Shown here: positions 15,868-24,247 of the stretch, piece by piece
Layout of the letters: each line of letters opens with the position of its first letter
How positions within the stretch are numbered: the stretch's first letter is position 1
Program-made: the position numbers and the translations under genes
Source: Streptomyces sp. NBC_01549
GTDB taxonomy: Bacteria; Actinomycetota; Actinomycetes; Streptomycetales; Streptomycetaceae
DNA length: 64,000 nucleotides
NCBI RefSeq assembly: GCF_026339955.1
Contig: NZ_JAPEPW010000001.1
Location: forward strand, 6,097,001 to 6,161,000
Direction of reading: 5' to 3'
The notes under the pieces: generated by a model
The model's database searches: none
What the model saw: the letters and a program-made list of their open reading frames with translations, nothing else
Told to the model about the DNA's origin: nothing

Positions 15868-16806
15868 GTGACCGCAGACGTGCTGCCCGCCCTGACCGCC
15901 GGGGCGCGCACCGCGGCCCACCCGGGGGACACCGCCTGCGCCCACCACGACTCCGTCCTCGCCGACCGGCACGACGGCACCGTCGTCCGCCATGGCGACA
16001 CCGTGGCCAAGGCCCACGCCCCCGGTACGGATCCCGTCGAACTCTCCCGCCGTCTCGAGACCGCCGCACACCCGGCCCTCACCGGCACCCTCCTCACCCC
16101 GCTCCGCCCGAAGCCCGTCGACCTCCACGGCCGCCTGGTCACCTTCTGGCCGTACGGCACCCCGGTCGACCCGGAGACCCCCGAGGCCGCTCCCTGGGAG
16201 GCGGCCGCGACCCTGCTGGCCCGCCTCCACCGGACCCCCGCGCCCGACGGCCTGCCAGCCATGCGAGGCCCCGCCAAGGCGGCCAGGGCGATCGCCCGGC
16301 TCCGGGCGGCGGGCCCGCACCCGGCCGCCGCCCCGGTGCTGCGCGCCTGGGCGGCCCTGCCTGCCTGGGCCCGCGCCGAGGCCCCCATGCCGGCCGTGGG
16401 GACCCTCTGTCACGGAGACCTGCACCTCGGCCAGCTCGTCCGCCATCCCGCGCCGGTCGGCCCCTGGCTCCTCATCGATGTGGACGACCTCGGCGTGGGC
16501 GTCCCGACCTGGGACCTGGCGCGCCCGGCCGCCTGGTACGCCTGCGGCCTGCTGCCGCCCGACGAGTGGACCCGCTTCCTGACCGCCTACCAACGCGCGG
16601 GCGGCCCGGCCGTCCCCGCCGACGGTGACCCCTGGCCCGCCCTGGACGTGGCGGCCCGCGCCCTCACCGTGCAGACCGCGGCCCTCGCGATCGCCAAGTC
16701 CGTCGGGGAGGACCGCCCCTTGGACGAGGTGCAGCAGGCCGTGATCGACGCCTGTGACCGAATGGGTTTTGTCCCGCCCGAGTTGGCACACGACCCGACC
16801 GCGTAG
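15868..16806 (+). CDS. Aminoglycoside phosphotransferase-family (APH) kinase
   Basis: A 312-residue protein with the APH/choline-kinase fold. The catalytic loop is CHGDLHLGQLV (HGD-x-H/N type) and the metal-binding strand is IDVDDLGVG. These enzymes phosphorylate small hydroxylated or amino substrates from ATP; the natural substrate is unknown and there is no reason to assume antibiotic resistance. GTG 15868 was chosen because AGGGGG lies just upstream and the repeat block ends before it. Likely its own transcription unit. Confidence 0.8.
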   Translation: MTADVLPALTAGARTAAHPGDTACAHHDSVLADRHDGTVVRHGDTVAKAHAPGTDPVELSRRLETAAHPALTGTLLTPLRPKPVDLHGRLVTFWPYGTPVDPETPEAAPWEAAATLLARLHRTPAPDGLPAMRGPAKAARAIARLRAAGPHPAAAPVLRAWAALPAWARAEAPMPAVGTLCHGDLHLGQLVRHPAPVGPWLLIDVDDLGVGVPTWDLARPAAWYACGLLPPDEWTRFLTAYQRAGGPAVPADGDPWPALDVAARALTVQTAALAIAKSVGEDRPLDEVQQAVIDACDRMGFVPPELAHDPTA

Positions 16807-16880
16807 GGTGCAACCGTTCGAGGCCGGACAGTGTCTGTCCTGGCGGAAGCGGTACCGAACGGCGAGGAGTTGAGCCGAGC

Positions 16881-17180
16881 ATGCAGTGTCCGAAGTGCCA
16901 TGCGCCGATGCACACGTACAACCGCAATGGCGTCCAGATCGAGCAGTGCAGCGGCTGCCGCGGGATATTTCTCGATTACGGCGAGCTGGAGGCGCTGAGC
17001 CGCGTGGAGTCCCAGTGGTCGCAGCCCGCGCCGCCCCCGCCCGCCCCGCAGGCCTACCCCTCGGCGCCCGCGCCCGCGTGGGGCGCCCCGCAGCACGGCG
17101 GACACGGAGGCCATGGCGGCGGTCACTACGGCGGTCACCACCGCCACAAGAGCTTCGGCCACATGCTCTTCTCCTCCTGA
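16881..17180 (+). CDS. TFIIB-type zinc-ribbon protein with His/Gly-rich tail
   Basis: A 99-residue protein. Residues 3-32 hold a zinc ribbon with two CxxC pairs (CPKC and CSGC) followed by GIFLDYGELEAL, typical of the small zf-TFIIB family. A Pro/Ala-rich linker leads to a Gly/His-rich tail (HGGHGGHGGGHYGGHH) that could bind metal. Function unknown; the tail suggests nickel or zinc handling but nothing nearby supports that. ATG preceded by GGCGAGGAG. Confidence 0.8.
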   Translation: MQCPKCHAPMHTYNRNGVQIEQCSGCRGIFLDYGELEALSRVESQWSQPAPPPPAPQAYPSAPAPAWGAPQHGGHGGHGGGHYGGHHRHKSFGHMLFSS

Positions 17181-17208
17181 GCACGACCGGAGGAACAACC
17201 CGGCACGA

Positions 17209-17245
17209 CGAAGCCCCCGGCCGTACGAGACGGCCGGGGGCTTCG
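17209..17245. terminator. Strong bidirectional terminator between zinc-ribbon gene and tRNA cluster
   Basis: A 16-bp perfect stem (CGAAGCCCCCGGCCGT and its complement) with loop ACGAG lies between the plus-strand zinc-ribbon gene and the minus-strand tRNA genes. Confidence 0.85.
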
Positions 17246-17250
17246 GCTGG

Positions 17251-17322
17251 TGCGCGATACTGGGATTGAACCAGTGACCTCTTCCGTGTCAGGGAAGCGC
17301 TCTCCCGCTGAGCTAATCGCGC
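17251..17322 (-). tRNA. tRNA-Val(GAC)
   Basis: A complete 72-nt cloverleaf read on the minus strand: acceptor GCGCGAT/ATCGCGC, anticodon stem CTTCC/GGAAG with loop CTGACAC (anticodon GAC), T-arm GGTTCAATCC. Last gene of a five-tRNA cluster; no CCA encoded. Confidence 0.95.
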
Positions 17323-17369
17323 AGGTGAACCTGCAGATGGTGCGGGTGGTGCCGGTGATGCGTACTGCG

Positions 17370-17441
17370 TGCGCGATACTGGGATTGAACCAGTGACCTC
17401 TTCCGTGTCAGGGAAGCGCTCTCCCGCTGAGCTAATCGCGC
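17370..17441 (-). tRNA. tRNA-Val(GAC), second copy
   Basis: 72 nt, identical in sequence to the copy at 17251-17322 (acceptor GCGCGAT, loop CTGACAC). No CCA encoded. Confidence 0.95.
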
Positions 17442-17475
17442 GGGGATCCATGTGGACCGGGTCCTTGCGGACCAG

Positions 17476-17547
17476 TGGACGATACTGGGATTGAACCAGT
17501 GACCTCTTCCGTGTCAGGGAAGCGCTCTCCCGCTGAGCTAATCGTCC
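17476..17547 (-). tRNA. tRNA-Val(GAC), third copy with altered acceptor stem
   Basis: Same body as the two neighbouring tRNA-Val genes but the acceptor stem is GGACGAT/ATCGTCC instead of GCGCGAT/ATCGCGC; the changes are compensatory, so it should fold normally. Anticodon GAC. Confidence 0.95.
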
Positions 17548-17551
17548 TTGG

Positions 17552-17622
17552 AGGTGGAGACGGGATTTGAACCCGTGTAGACGGCTTTGCAGGCCGTTGC
17601 CTCGCCTCTCGGCCACTCCACC
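17552..17622 (-). tRNA. tRNA-Cys(GCA)
   Basis: 71-nt cloverleaf: acceptor GGTGGAG/CTCCACC, U73 discriminator as expected for Cys, anticodon loop CTGCAAA (GCA). The 3' CCA appears to be encoded (17549-17551 on the minus strand). Confidence 0.95.
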
Positions 17623-17661
17623 AGGAGTGTGGGGGTTCGGGACGATCCCCCACTTCCTGCG

Positions 17662-17734
17662 AGCGGACGACCAGGTTCGAACTGGCGACCTCAACCTTGG
17701 CAAGGTTGCGCTCTACCAACTGAGCTACGTCCGC
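17662..17734 (-). tRNA. tRNA-Gly(GCC)
   Basis: 73-nt cloverleaf: acceptor GCGGACG/CGTCCGC, anticodon stem AACCT/AGGTT around TGCCA (GCC), T-arm CAGTTCGAACCTG. First gene of the minus-strand order Gly-Cys-Val-Val-Val. Confidence 0.95.
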
Positions 17735-17877
17735 GTGTCGTTTCCGTTCGGCTTGCGCGTCCCGGCGACGTGTTGAACTCTAGCGGATTCCCGGGCCAGC
17801 ACAAAAACGCGTTTGCGCAGCATGCTGCGATTCCTCCGGCAAAGGACACGGTCAGGGCACCCGCAGGTCACCCGACC

Positions 17878-17883
17878 TAGACT
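17878..17883 (+). promoter_or_regulatory. -10 box for a leaderless pabB transcript
   Basis: TAGACT ends 7 nt before the GTG at 17891, placing the transcript start at the start codon itself. No Shine-Dalgarno sequence is present. Confidence 0.5.
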
Positions 17884-17890
17884 CGACTGC

Positions 17891-18943
17891 GTGCTCGACC
17901 TCCCTCCTCTCGCCCGTTTCGGTGGCCTCGTCGCGACCGGTCTCCTCGACGTCACCAGCGACCCCGCGGCCCTGGACTCGGCCGGTTTCTGGGCCGTGGC
18001 GGCCGACTTCGAGGGCGGCCTGGTCTGCGCCCGCTTCGCCGACGTACGCACCGAACCCGTGCCCGCCACCGTCCCCGGGCAGTGGCAGGGCCCCACGCCC
18101 GGTGACTGGACGTCCTCCCTCGACCGCGCCGCGTACACGGCCGGTGTACGGCGTATCCGCGCCCACATAGCCGCCGGCGAGGTCTACCAGGCCAACCTCT
18201 GCCGTGTCCTGTCCGCCCCCCTCGCTCCCGACGCCGACATCGACGCCCTCACCGCGCTGCTGGCCCGCGGCAACCCCGCCCCCTACGCGGGAACGATCCG
18301 CCTGCCCTGCCACGGCGTCGAGATCGCCACCGCCTCGCCCGAACTCTTCCTGCGCCGCACCGGCTCGGTCATCGAGTCGGGCCCCATCAAGGGCACCGGA
18401 CGCACCGAGGCCGACCTCCTCGACAAGGATCACGCCGAGAACGTCATGATCGTGGACCTGGTCCGCAACGACCTCGGCCGTGTCTGCGCCACCGGCACCG
18501 TCACCGTCCCGGACATGTGCGTCGTCGAAAAGCACCCCGGGCTCGTCCACCTCGTCTCCACCGTTCGTGGCGAACTGCCCGCGGACACCGGCTGGCCCGC
18601 ACTGCTGGCCGCCGCGTTCCCGCCCGGCTCCGTCACCGGCGCCCCCAAGTCCAGCGCCCTGAAGATCATCGACGCCCTGGAGACCGCACCTCGCGGCCCC
18701 TACTGCGGAGGCATCGGCTGGGTCGACGCCGACCGCACCACCGCACAGCTCGCCGTCGGCATCCGCACCTTCTGGACCGACCGCGCCGAAGGCGTCCTGC
18801 GCTTCGGCACCGGCGCCGGCATCACCTGGGGCTCCGACCCCGAAGGCGAATGGCGGGAGACCGAGCTGAAGGCCGCCAGGCTGCTCGCGGTAGCGTCGGG
18901 ACAGTTCGAAGAGGCGTACGAAAGCGGAAGGACTCTGAAGTGA
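17891..18943 (+). CDS. pabB: Aminodeoxychorismate synthase component I (chorismate-binding)
   Basis: Converts chorismate to 4-amino-4-deoxychorismate for p-aminobenzoate and folate. 350 residues, a chorismate-binding domain with GEVYQANLCRVL, PELFLRR, SGPIKGTGRT, ENVMIVDLVRNDLGRVC, PPGSVTGAPKSSALKIID and GTGAGITWGSDPEGEW. The PIKGT motif favours PabB over anthranilate synthase, which has PIAGT; the coupled lyase gene agrees. No glutaminase domain is attached, so PabA must be elsewhere. The stop overlaps the pabC start. Confidence 0.9.
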   Translation: MLDLPPLARFGGLVATGLLDVTSDPAALDSAGFWAVAADFEGGLVCARFADVRTEPVPATVPGQWQGPTPGDWTSSLDRAAYTAGVRRIRAHIAAGEVYQANLCRVLSAPLAPDADIDALTALLARGNPAPYAGTIRLPCHGVEIATASPELFLRRTGSVIESGPIKGTGRTEADLLDKDHAENVMIVDLVRNDLGRVCATGTVTVPDMCVVEKHPGLVHLVSTVRGELPADTGWPALLAAAFPPGSVTGAPKSSALKIIDALETAPRGPYCGGIGWVDADRTTAQLAVGIRTFWTDRAEGVLRFGTGAGITWGSDPEGEWRETELKAARLLAVASGQFEEAYESGRTLK

Positions 18944-19761
18944 AGATCTGGCTCGACGGGGGTCTGCAGGACAGGGAGTCCGCCCGCGTCTCCGTCTTCG
19001 ATCACGGACTGACCGTGGGTGACGGCATCTTCGAGACCGTGAAGGCGGTGGACGGGCGGCCCTTCGCGCTGACCCGTCATCTCGACCGGCTGGTCCGCTC
19101 GGCGGGCGGCCTGGGGCTGCCCGAACCCGACCGGGACGAGGTGCGCCGCGCCTGCGCCGCCGTCCTGGACGCCAACCCGATGCCGCTCGGCCGGCTGCGG
19201 ATCACGTACACCGGTGGCTACGGTCCGCTCGGCTCCGACCGCGGCGAACACGGACCGACCCTGTTCGTCGCCCTCGGCGAGTCCACCCGCCGTCCCGACT
19301 CCACCGCTGTGATCACCGTGCCCTGGACCCGTAACGAACGCGGCGCTCTCACCGGCCTCAAGACCACCTCGTACGCCGAGAACGTCGTCGCCCTGGCCCG
19401 CGCGCGCGAACAGGGCGCGAGTGAGGCGCTGTTCGCCAACACGGTCGGGCAGCTGTGCGAGGGGACGGGGTCGAACGTCTTCGTCGTCCTCGACGGCGAG
19501 ATCCACACCCCGCCCGTCGCCTCCGGCTGTCTCGCCGGCATCACCCGCGCGCTCGCCGTCGAGTGGACCGGCGCCAGGGAGACCGATCTGCCGCTGGATG
19601 TCCTGGAGCGCGCGGACGAGGTCTTCCTGACGTCCACGCTGCGGGACGTGCAGGGTGTGCACCAGGTCGACGGGCGCCAACTCCCGGGCGCGCCGGGCCC
19701 GGTGACCGCCAAGGCCATGCGGATCTTCGACGAGCGCTCCGGCGACGACCTCGATCCGTAA
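18940..19761 (+). CDS. pabC: Aminodeoxychorismate lyase / class IV aminotransferase
   Basis: PLP enzyme expected to release pyruvate from aminodeoxychorismate to give p-aminobenzoate. 273 residues, fold type IV: FDHGLTVGDGIFET near the start, the PLP Lys at about 141 (GLKTTSYAENV), EALFANTVGQLCEGTGSNVFVV and the phosphate-binding region VASGCLAGITRALAVEW. GTG start overlaps the pabB stop (GTGA), so the two are translationally coupled. A branched-chain or D-amino-acid transaminase role is possible by family, but the context makes PabC more likely. Confidence 0.88.
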   Translation: MKIWLDGGLQDRESARVSVFDHGLTVGDGIFETVKAVDGRPFALTRHLDRLVRSAGGLGLPEPDRDEVRRACAAVLDANPMPLGRLRITYTGGYGPLGSDRGEHGPTLFVALGESTRRPDSTAVITVPWTRNERGALTGLKTTSYAENVVALARAREQGASEALFANTVGQLCEGTGSNVFVVLDGEIHTPPVASGCLAGITRALAVEWTGARETDLPLDVLERADEVFLTSTLRDVQGVHQVDGRQLPGAPGPVTAKAMRIFDERSGDDLDP

Positions 19762-19814
19762 GAGCCACGGATATTGAGCTGACCTGGAGCTCCGGCGCGG
19801 GTAGAACACCCTTG

Positions 19815-20639
19815 ATGACCACGACCCTGCGGCCGACCGAGCCGCTTCAGCGCGAGGCCGACGGGACGCGTTCACGCCGTTACCAGGTGTGTGTGAACAG
19901 CCGTCCCGTCGGGGTGATACATCTCGGCACGAGCCCCGACTTCGGTGATTCGGTGGCTCGCATCCTGGACCTGCGCATCGATGAGCCGGACCGCCGGCGC
20001 GGCCGGGGCACGGTGGCCGCGCTCGCCGCCGAGGAGGTGGTGCGCGGGTGGAGCTGCACGCGGATTGAGGCATCGGTGCCCGCGGAGGCGGAGGCGGCGC
20101 TCAAGGTGGCGACGGCTCTCGGCTACGTCGTACGCAACCGCCATATGGAGAAGCCGCTCGGCGACACCCGGCCCGAGCTGCCTGCGGGGAGCCGGGGGCG
20201 GCCCATGACCGCGGAGGAGTTCGGCCCCTGGCAGGAGCAGGACAGACAGGCCTACGCGCAGAGCTGGATCGAGCGCGGGGTGCCCGAGGCCGAGGCCCGT
20301 GCCAGGGCCCTGAGGGACTATGCCACCCTGCTGCCGGACGGCCTGGCCACCGAGGGCATGGTCTTCAGCGTCCTGGAGCACGAAGGGACCGCGGTCGGCA
20401 CGCTTTGGACGGGCTCGCGTCAGGACAGGGCCTTCGTCTACAAGGTCGAGGCCGACGCGCGGCACAGGGGCAAGGGCCATGGCCGCACGCTGATGCTCCT
20501 GGCGGAGGGGCAAGGGGTCGCGTCCGGCCGACCCGCCATCATGCTGAACGTCTTCGCGGGTAACACCCCCGCCGAGCGGCTCTATGAGTCACTCGGTTAC
20601 GAGACGCTCACCTACCACCTGTACAAGGACCTGCTCTGA
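19815..20639 (+). CDS. Tandem-GNAT N-acetyltransferase
   Basis: 274 residues with two GNAT-like halves. The first (about 15-118) has a weak acetyl-CoA loop (DRRRGRGTVAALAAEE) and is probably degenerate; the second (about 190-272) has KVEADARHRGKGHGRTLML and AERLYESLGYETLTYHLYK. Substrate unknown. ATG 19815 is 53 nt after pabC. The gene converges on the DsbA-like gene with only 15 nt between stops and no hairpin there. Confidence 0.82.
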   Translation: MTTTLRPTEPLQREADGTRSRRYQVCVNSRPVGVIHLGTSPDFGDSVARILDLRIDEPDRRRGRGTVAALAAEEVVRGWSCTRIEASVPAEAEAALKVATALGYVVRNRHMEKPLGDTRPELPAGSRGRPMTAEEFGPWQEQDRQAYAQSWIERGVPEAEARARALRDYATLLPDGLATEGMVFSVLEHEGTAVGTLWTGSRQDRAFVYKVEADARHRGKGHGRTLMLLAEGQGVASGRPAIMLNVFAGNTPAERLYESLGYETLTYHLYKDLL

Positions 20640-20654
20640 ACCCTGCTCCGAGGT

Positions 20655-21173
20655 TCACTTGCCCTCGGCGAGCAGGCGGTCGGCGATCTCCTCGATGCGC
20701 TCGCGCAGTCCCTCCTGGCTCTTGCCGCCGTCGAGCCGCTCGCCGCCGATGACATACGTCGGGGTGCCGGTCACGCCGATGGCCTTGCCCTCGGCCTGGT
20801 CGGCGTCGACGATCAGGATGTGCCGCCCGTCGATCAGTGCGGTGTCGAACTCCTCCGCGTCCAGGCCGAGTTCGCGGGCCACCTCGATCAGGAAGGGCTC
20901 GCCCTTGCGGTCGAGCTCCTCGATACGGTCGAGGACCGCCTCGACGTACGGCCAGGACCGGCCCTGCTCCGCGGCCTCCTCGGCGGCCTGCGCGGCGGCG
21001 AAGGCGTGCTTGTGCTTCTCCAGCGGGAAGTGCCGCAGCCGCAGCTCCAGACGGTCGCCGTAGCGGGCGCGCAGTGCGCTCAGGTCGGCGAGGGCACTGC
21101 GGCAGTCGGGGCACTGGAGTTCGCACCAGACGTCCAGGACGGCGGTGGCGCGGGCTGCGGAGGAGTCGTTCAT
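20655..21173 (-). CDS. DsbA-family thioredoxin-fold oxidoreductase (CPDC)
   Basis: 172 residues with the active-site motif CPDC (21-24) after VLDVWCELQ, an inserted helical domain and the cis-Pro loop GTPTYVIGG. It resembles the cytoplasmic FrnE/DsbA-like group: there is no signal peptide, so a cytoplasmic thiol-disulfide role is likely. An additional Cys at 17 precedes the motif. ATG 21173 was chosen over a long upstream extension that has no homology to the family. Confidence 0.85.
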   Translation of the reverse strand: MNDSSAARATAVLDVWCELQCPDCRSALADLSALRARYGDRLELRLRHFPLEKHKHAFAAAQAAEEAAEQGRSWPYVEAVLDRIEELDRKGEPFLIEVARELGLDAEEFDTALIDGRHILIVDADQAEGKAIGVTGTPTYVIGGERLDGGKSQEGLRERIEEIADRLLAEGK

Positions 21174-21344
21174 GGCACCCAGTCTCCCAGCCCCGCCGAC
21201 GGCGCCCCAACCGGGACCTGGGGAGGACCCCGACCCGGAGATGTCCCTGAGGTCCACCCGGAGCATGGCATATCGGACGTCGGGCGGTGCAGGATGGAAG
21301 GGACGAACCGACCCGCTGTACCGCGCCCTGCCCTGGAGGACCGG

Positions 21345-21791
21345 ATGATTGCCGAGACCGTCTGTTCCGCCGTCTCCGCGGCCGGCCTCGGCATCGCCGC
21401 GGTCACGGCCTACCGCAAGCGCTTCCTCTCCGCCGCCCGCATCGCCGCCTACTCGCTGGTGCCCGTCGGCCTGGTGATGACCGGGGTCGTCGGCTGGCTG
21501 GTCGACACCGCCTTCAGCCCCACCGCGTGGGCGGGCTTCGGCGTGCTGGGCGTGGCCTGGCTGCTGTCCATGACCACGCGGGCCGTGGAGCGGCGCGGCG
21601 GCGGGACCCGGAAGGAACGCAAGGCCGCCGCACGGGCCGCCCAGCGCGAGGCCGTGGCCCCCGCGGCCTCGGCGCCCTCGCTGAGCCAGGGCTCCCGCCC
21701 GGCCGCCCGACCCGCGACGACGCCTCGGGCCACCGGCTCCGGCGACGACTTCAGCGACATCGAGGCCATCTTGAAGAAGCACGGCATATGA
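21345..21791 (+). CDS. Small membrane protein with basic coiled tail
   Basis: 148 residues: two to three hydrophobic helices (about 5-19, 32-52, 60-77), then a basic, Ala-rich cytoplasmic tail (RKERKAAARAAQREA) ending in DDFSDIEAILKKHGI. Family not recognised. ATG 21345 follows GGAGGACC. The conserved-looking acidic-amphipathic C-terminus could be a protein-binding tail. Confidence 0.7.
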   Translation: MIAETVCSAVSAAGLGIAAVTAYRKRFLSAARIAAYSLVPVGLVMTGVVGWLVDTAFSPTAWAGFGVLGVAWLLSMTTRAVERRGGGTRKERKAAARAAQREAVAPAASAPSLSQGSRPAARPATTPRATGSGDDFSDIEAILKKHGI

Positions 21792-21935
21792 CGGACTGAA
21801 ACGACACAGAGGATCATGGGAGAGCGCGGAAACGATCACGTTCGCGCCTGGTCATCGCGGATATTGGCGAACTCCCGGTCATTCGGGGCGTGTTGATCGC
21901 GGAGCGGGTGGTGGCTGCGTCATCATCGCCGCGAG

Positions 21936-22088
21936 ATGCTGGACACAACACAGAGCGACACCGCTGCGCCTCCCGAGGAGCCGCGGGGTTGTCTCTACGC
22001 GCTTTCCCAGCCACCGCTGATGATCTTCCTTGCGGTGATCGGCTGTCTGCTGCTCATGGCTTCGCTGCACGATCTGCTGCTGCTCTGA
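21936..22088 (+). CDS. Very small membrane protein (50 residues)
   Basis: ATG 21936 opens a 50-codon ORF: MLDTTQSDTAAPPEEPRG, then CLYALSQPPLMIF and a hydrophobic helix FLAVIGCLLLMASLHD ending in LLLL. Composition and the clear soluble-then-membrane pattern support a real gene; no good ribosome binding site is visible. Function unknown. Confidence 0.5.
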   Translation: MLDTTQSDTAAPPEEPRGCLYALSQPPLMIFLAVIGCLLLMASLHDLLLL

Positions 22089-22155
22089 GCCGTACGCGGA
22101 GCCCTTGGCGCCACCCGCCGAGGGCTCCGTCAGCCCGCCGCGCGTCCTGCGTCCG

Positions 22156-22713
22156 TCAGCCCGCCGCCTCCTTGCGGCGCGCCCGGTACGCCGCCACGTG
22201 GAGTCGGTTTCCGCAGGTCCGGCTGTCGCAGTAGCGGCGCGAGCGGTTGCGGGAGAGATCCACGAAGGCGCGCCGGCAGTCCGGGGCCTCGCAGCGCCGC
22301 AGCCGGTCCTGCTCTCCGGCGACCACGAAGAAGGCCAGCGCCATCCCGCAGTCGGCCGCGAGGTGGTCGGCGACCGAGGCGCCTGGCGCGAAGTAGTGCA
22401 CGTGCCAGTCGTAACCGTCGTGGTCGGTGAGCCGGGGCGTGGTGCCGGCGGCGGCGACCAGCTCGTTGATGAGAGCCGCGGCGATGCGGGGGTCGTCGGC
22501 GGAGAAGACTCCGGCGAACCGGCCGCGGACCCCGCGTACGGCCGCGAGATCGTGCTCCGACAGCACGCCGACATCACTGAATTCGTGCTTTCGTACGAAA
22601 TCGGCGAGGGACGCGACATCCGCGAGCCCGTCGGTCGTGTTGTCGTCCGGCGCGGTGTTCACCAGATCCACCACGGCGTCCAGGGAACACCGGGTGTCGT
22701 GGGTGATCAGCAC
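22156..22713 (-). CDS. ABATE / CGNR zinc-finger protein
   Basis: 185 residues. The N-terminal ~130 residues fit the ABATE (putative stress-induced transcription regulator) domain (VVDLVNT, DWHVHYFAPGAS), and the C-terminus is a CGNR zinc finger: RRCEAPDCRRAFVDLSRNRS then RYCDSRTCGNR. Probably a DNA-binding regulator. GTG 22713 follows AGGGAGCG; an upstream extension to 22920 lacks family sequence. No obvious target gene is adjacent. Confidence 0.82.
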   Translation of the reverse strand: MLITHDTRCSLDAVVDLVNTAPDDNTTDGLADVASLADFVRKHEFSDVGVLSEHDLAAVRGVRGRFAGVFSADDPRIAAALINELVAAAGTTPRLTDHDGYDWHVHYFAPGASVADHLAADCGMALAFFVVAGEQDRLRRCEAPDCRRAFVDLSRNRSRRYCDSRTCGNRLHVAAYRARRKEAAG

Positions 22714-23207
22714 GTTTCGCTCCCTGGCCTGGGGGTCGGGCCGGCGCCCGCCGATGCTGGCCGATGGTAGTGGCTTCCCGGCGCGGGGGAGCGGGGCGGT
22801 GGAGGTGTACGCGGCCCGCCATGCCTCCGCGCCAGTTCGCGGGCCCGGGCCCGCACCCCGAACACCTCCGAAACCGTCTCGGGCCCCGTCACGGCCCGGC
22901 CGGCTCTGAGCTTGGCTCACCGCTGGTACGCGGGGTGCGAGAGGCGTGCGGTGCGGCCCCGTCCGGTCTGTCGGCCCCCGACCCCGACCAGGGGCTTGAT
23001 TCCGTGCCGCCCCGGCCCCGGCGGCGCGCCCCGGCGCCGTGGCCGTCGCGAGGTCTGCTGTCGACCACGCGCACAGGCGCCGCCCCCGCGGGAGTCCGCG
23101 GCGACGGCGTCGGTGTTCGTGCCCTTTGTGGTTGTGCCCAATGCGGATGTCTAGGCCCGAGCCGTCTCCCCGAGTGGACGGCGCCGGGCGGCTCTATGGG
23201 GGGCTCG
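22714..23207. other. About 490 bp without a recognised gene
   Basis: Between the CGNR gene and ssgB (both minus strand). Open frames exist on both strands, as expected at this GC content, but none has family-like sequence or a good ribosome binding site. I see no tRNA, repeat or strong hairpin here. Confidence 0.5.
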
Positions 23208-23621
23208 TCAGCTCTCGGCCAGGATGTGTGAGAGCTCCGTGTCGAGATCGAAATGCCGGTGTTCCGTGCCGGGGGGCACGGCGGCGTCCGTTCGCTTCAG
23301 GAACGACTCCAGGGCCCGCGCCGGGGCCTCCAGCAGGGCCTCGCCCTCCGGGGAGCTCAGGGCGATGCATACGACGCCCTGGCCATGGCTCCGGGACGGC
23401 CAGACTCGGACGTCGCCGGTACCGGTGGGCCGATGCAGGCCCTCGGCGAGGAGGTCGCGGGCGAACACCCACTCGACGGTTTCCTCGGCTCCGGTGTGGA
23501 AGGTGGCGTGCACGGCGTAGGGATCGGCCGTGTCATACCGCAGTCCTGCGGGTACAGGCAGTGAGGACTCGCTCGACACAACGAGGCGCAGGTGCAGCTC
23601 GCAGCTGACCGTGGTGTTCAT
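23208..23621 (-). CDS. ssgB: Sporulation and cell division protein SsgB
   Basis: 137-residue member of the SsgA-like family, found only in morphologically complex actinomycetes. Known role: SsgB recruits FtsZ to future septum sites in aerial hyphae together with SsgA. The whole length matches SsgB as I remember it (MNTTVSCELHLRLVV, LRYDTADPYAVHATFHTG, VWPSRSHGQGVVCIALSSPEG). ATG 23621 gives the family length. It stands alone; the ~190-bp region upstream is shared with the divergent PGPGW gene. Confidence 0.93.
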   Translation of the reverse strand: MNTTVSCELHLRLVVSSESSLPVPAGLRYDTADPYAVHATFHTGAEETVEWVFARDLLAEGLHRPTGTGDVRVWPSRSHGQGVVCIALSSPEGEALLEAPARALESFLKRTDAAVPPGTEHRHFDLDTELSHILAES

Positions 23622-23812
23622 AAGCGCCAGGGCCTTTCGCTCAGTGTGCGCTCGGGGATTCGCACGTCGGCGAAATCGACATGCCACCTACGGTGCCGTT
23701 GTAAACCCCTCTGAGCGTTTTGCGTGTCTTTACGTAACTCTTCCGGCCGAGAGTGGGTTCGCCGGATAGAGCCATTCCGGTGACTGGTTTCTCTCCGGTA
23801 GGGTTTGGTCGT

Positions 23813-24247
23813 ATGAATACGGGGAGTGACGAGCCGGGCGAGGTCGCCACGGCCGATGGTGAGACGAAGACCGAGGGGCCGCTCGGATCGCGGGCGCCGG
23901 AATTCATCAAGGCCCGCCGTGCGCTGCATCTGAGCTGGCAGGTGGGTGTTTTCGTCGTGGGGCTCGCGGTGGTCGTCGCGGGCGTGATCATGCTTCCGCT
24001 GCCGGGCCCCGGCTGGCTGGTGATCTTCGGCGGCATGGCGATCTGGGCGACCGAGTTCGTCTGGGCGCAGCTGGTGCTCCGCTGGACGAAACGCAAGGTC
24101 ACGGAGGCGACACAGCGGGCGCTCGACCCGAAGGTGCGGCGCCGCAACATCATCCTCACGAGCGTCGGTCTCGTCATCGTCGGGGCCCTTGGAGGCGTCT
24201 ACCTCTGGAAGTTCGGTGTCCAGATGCCGTGGAACATCCAGGAGTGA
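23813..24247 (+). CDS. PGPGW-family (TIGR02611-like) membrane protein
   Basis: 144 residues with a charged N-terminus and three hydrophobic helices; the family signature LPLPGPGWLVIFGGMAIW sits at the end of helix one. Function of the family is unknown. TAGGGT at 23799-23804 is a possible -10, 8 nt before ATG 23813, suggesting a nearly leaderless message. Divergent from ssgB. Confidence 0.82.
   Translation: MNTGSDEPGEVATADGETKTEGPLGSRAPEFIKARRALHLSWQVGVFVVGLAVVVAGVIMLPLPGPGWLVIFGGMAIWATEFVWAQLVLRWTKRKVTEATQRALDPKVRRRNIILTSVGLVIVGALGGVYLWKFGVQMPWNIQE

Noticed and set aside
15868..16806. Aminoglycoside resistance gene
   Set aside because: The protein has the APH fold only; the fold is shared by many metabolic kinases and nothing nearby suggests resistance.
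17251..17734. Integrated element at the tRNA cluster
   Set aside because: No integrase, no direct repeat of a tRNA 3' end, and conserved genes on both sides.
23622..23812. Sigma-H-type promoter for ssgB
   Set aside because: A GGGTTT-like -10 was seen on the minus strand, but no GTTT-type -35 lies at the right distance, so I could not support it.
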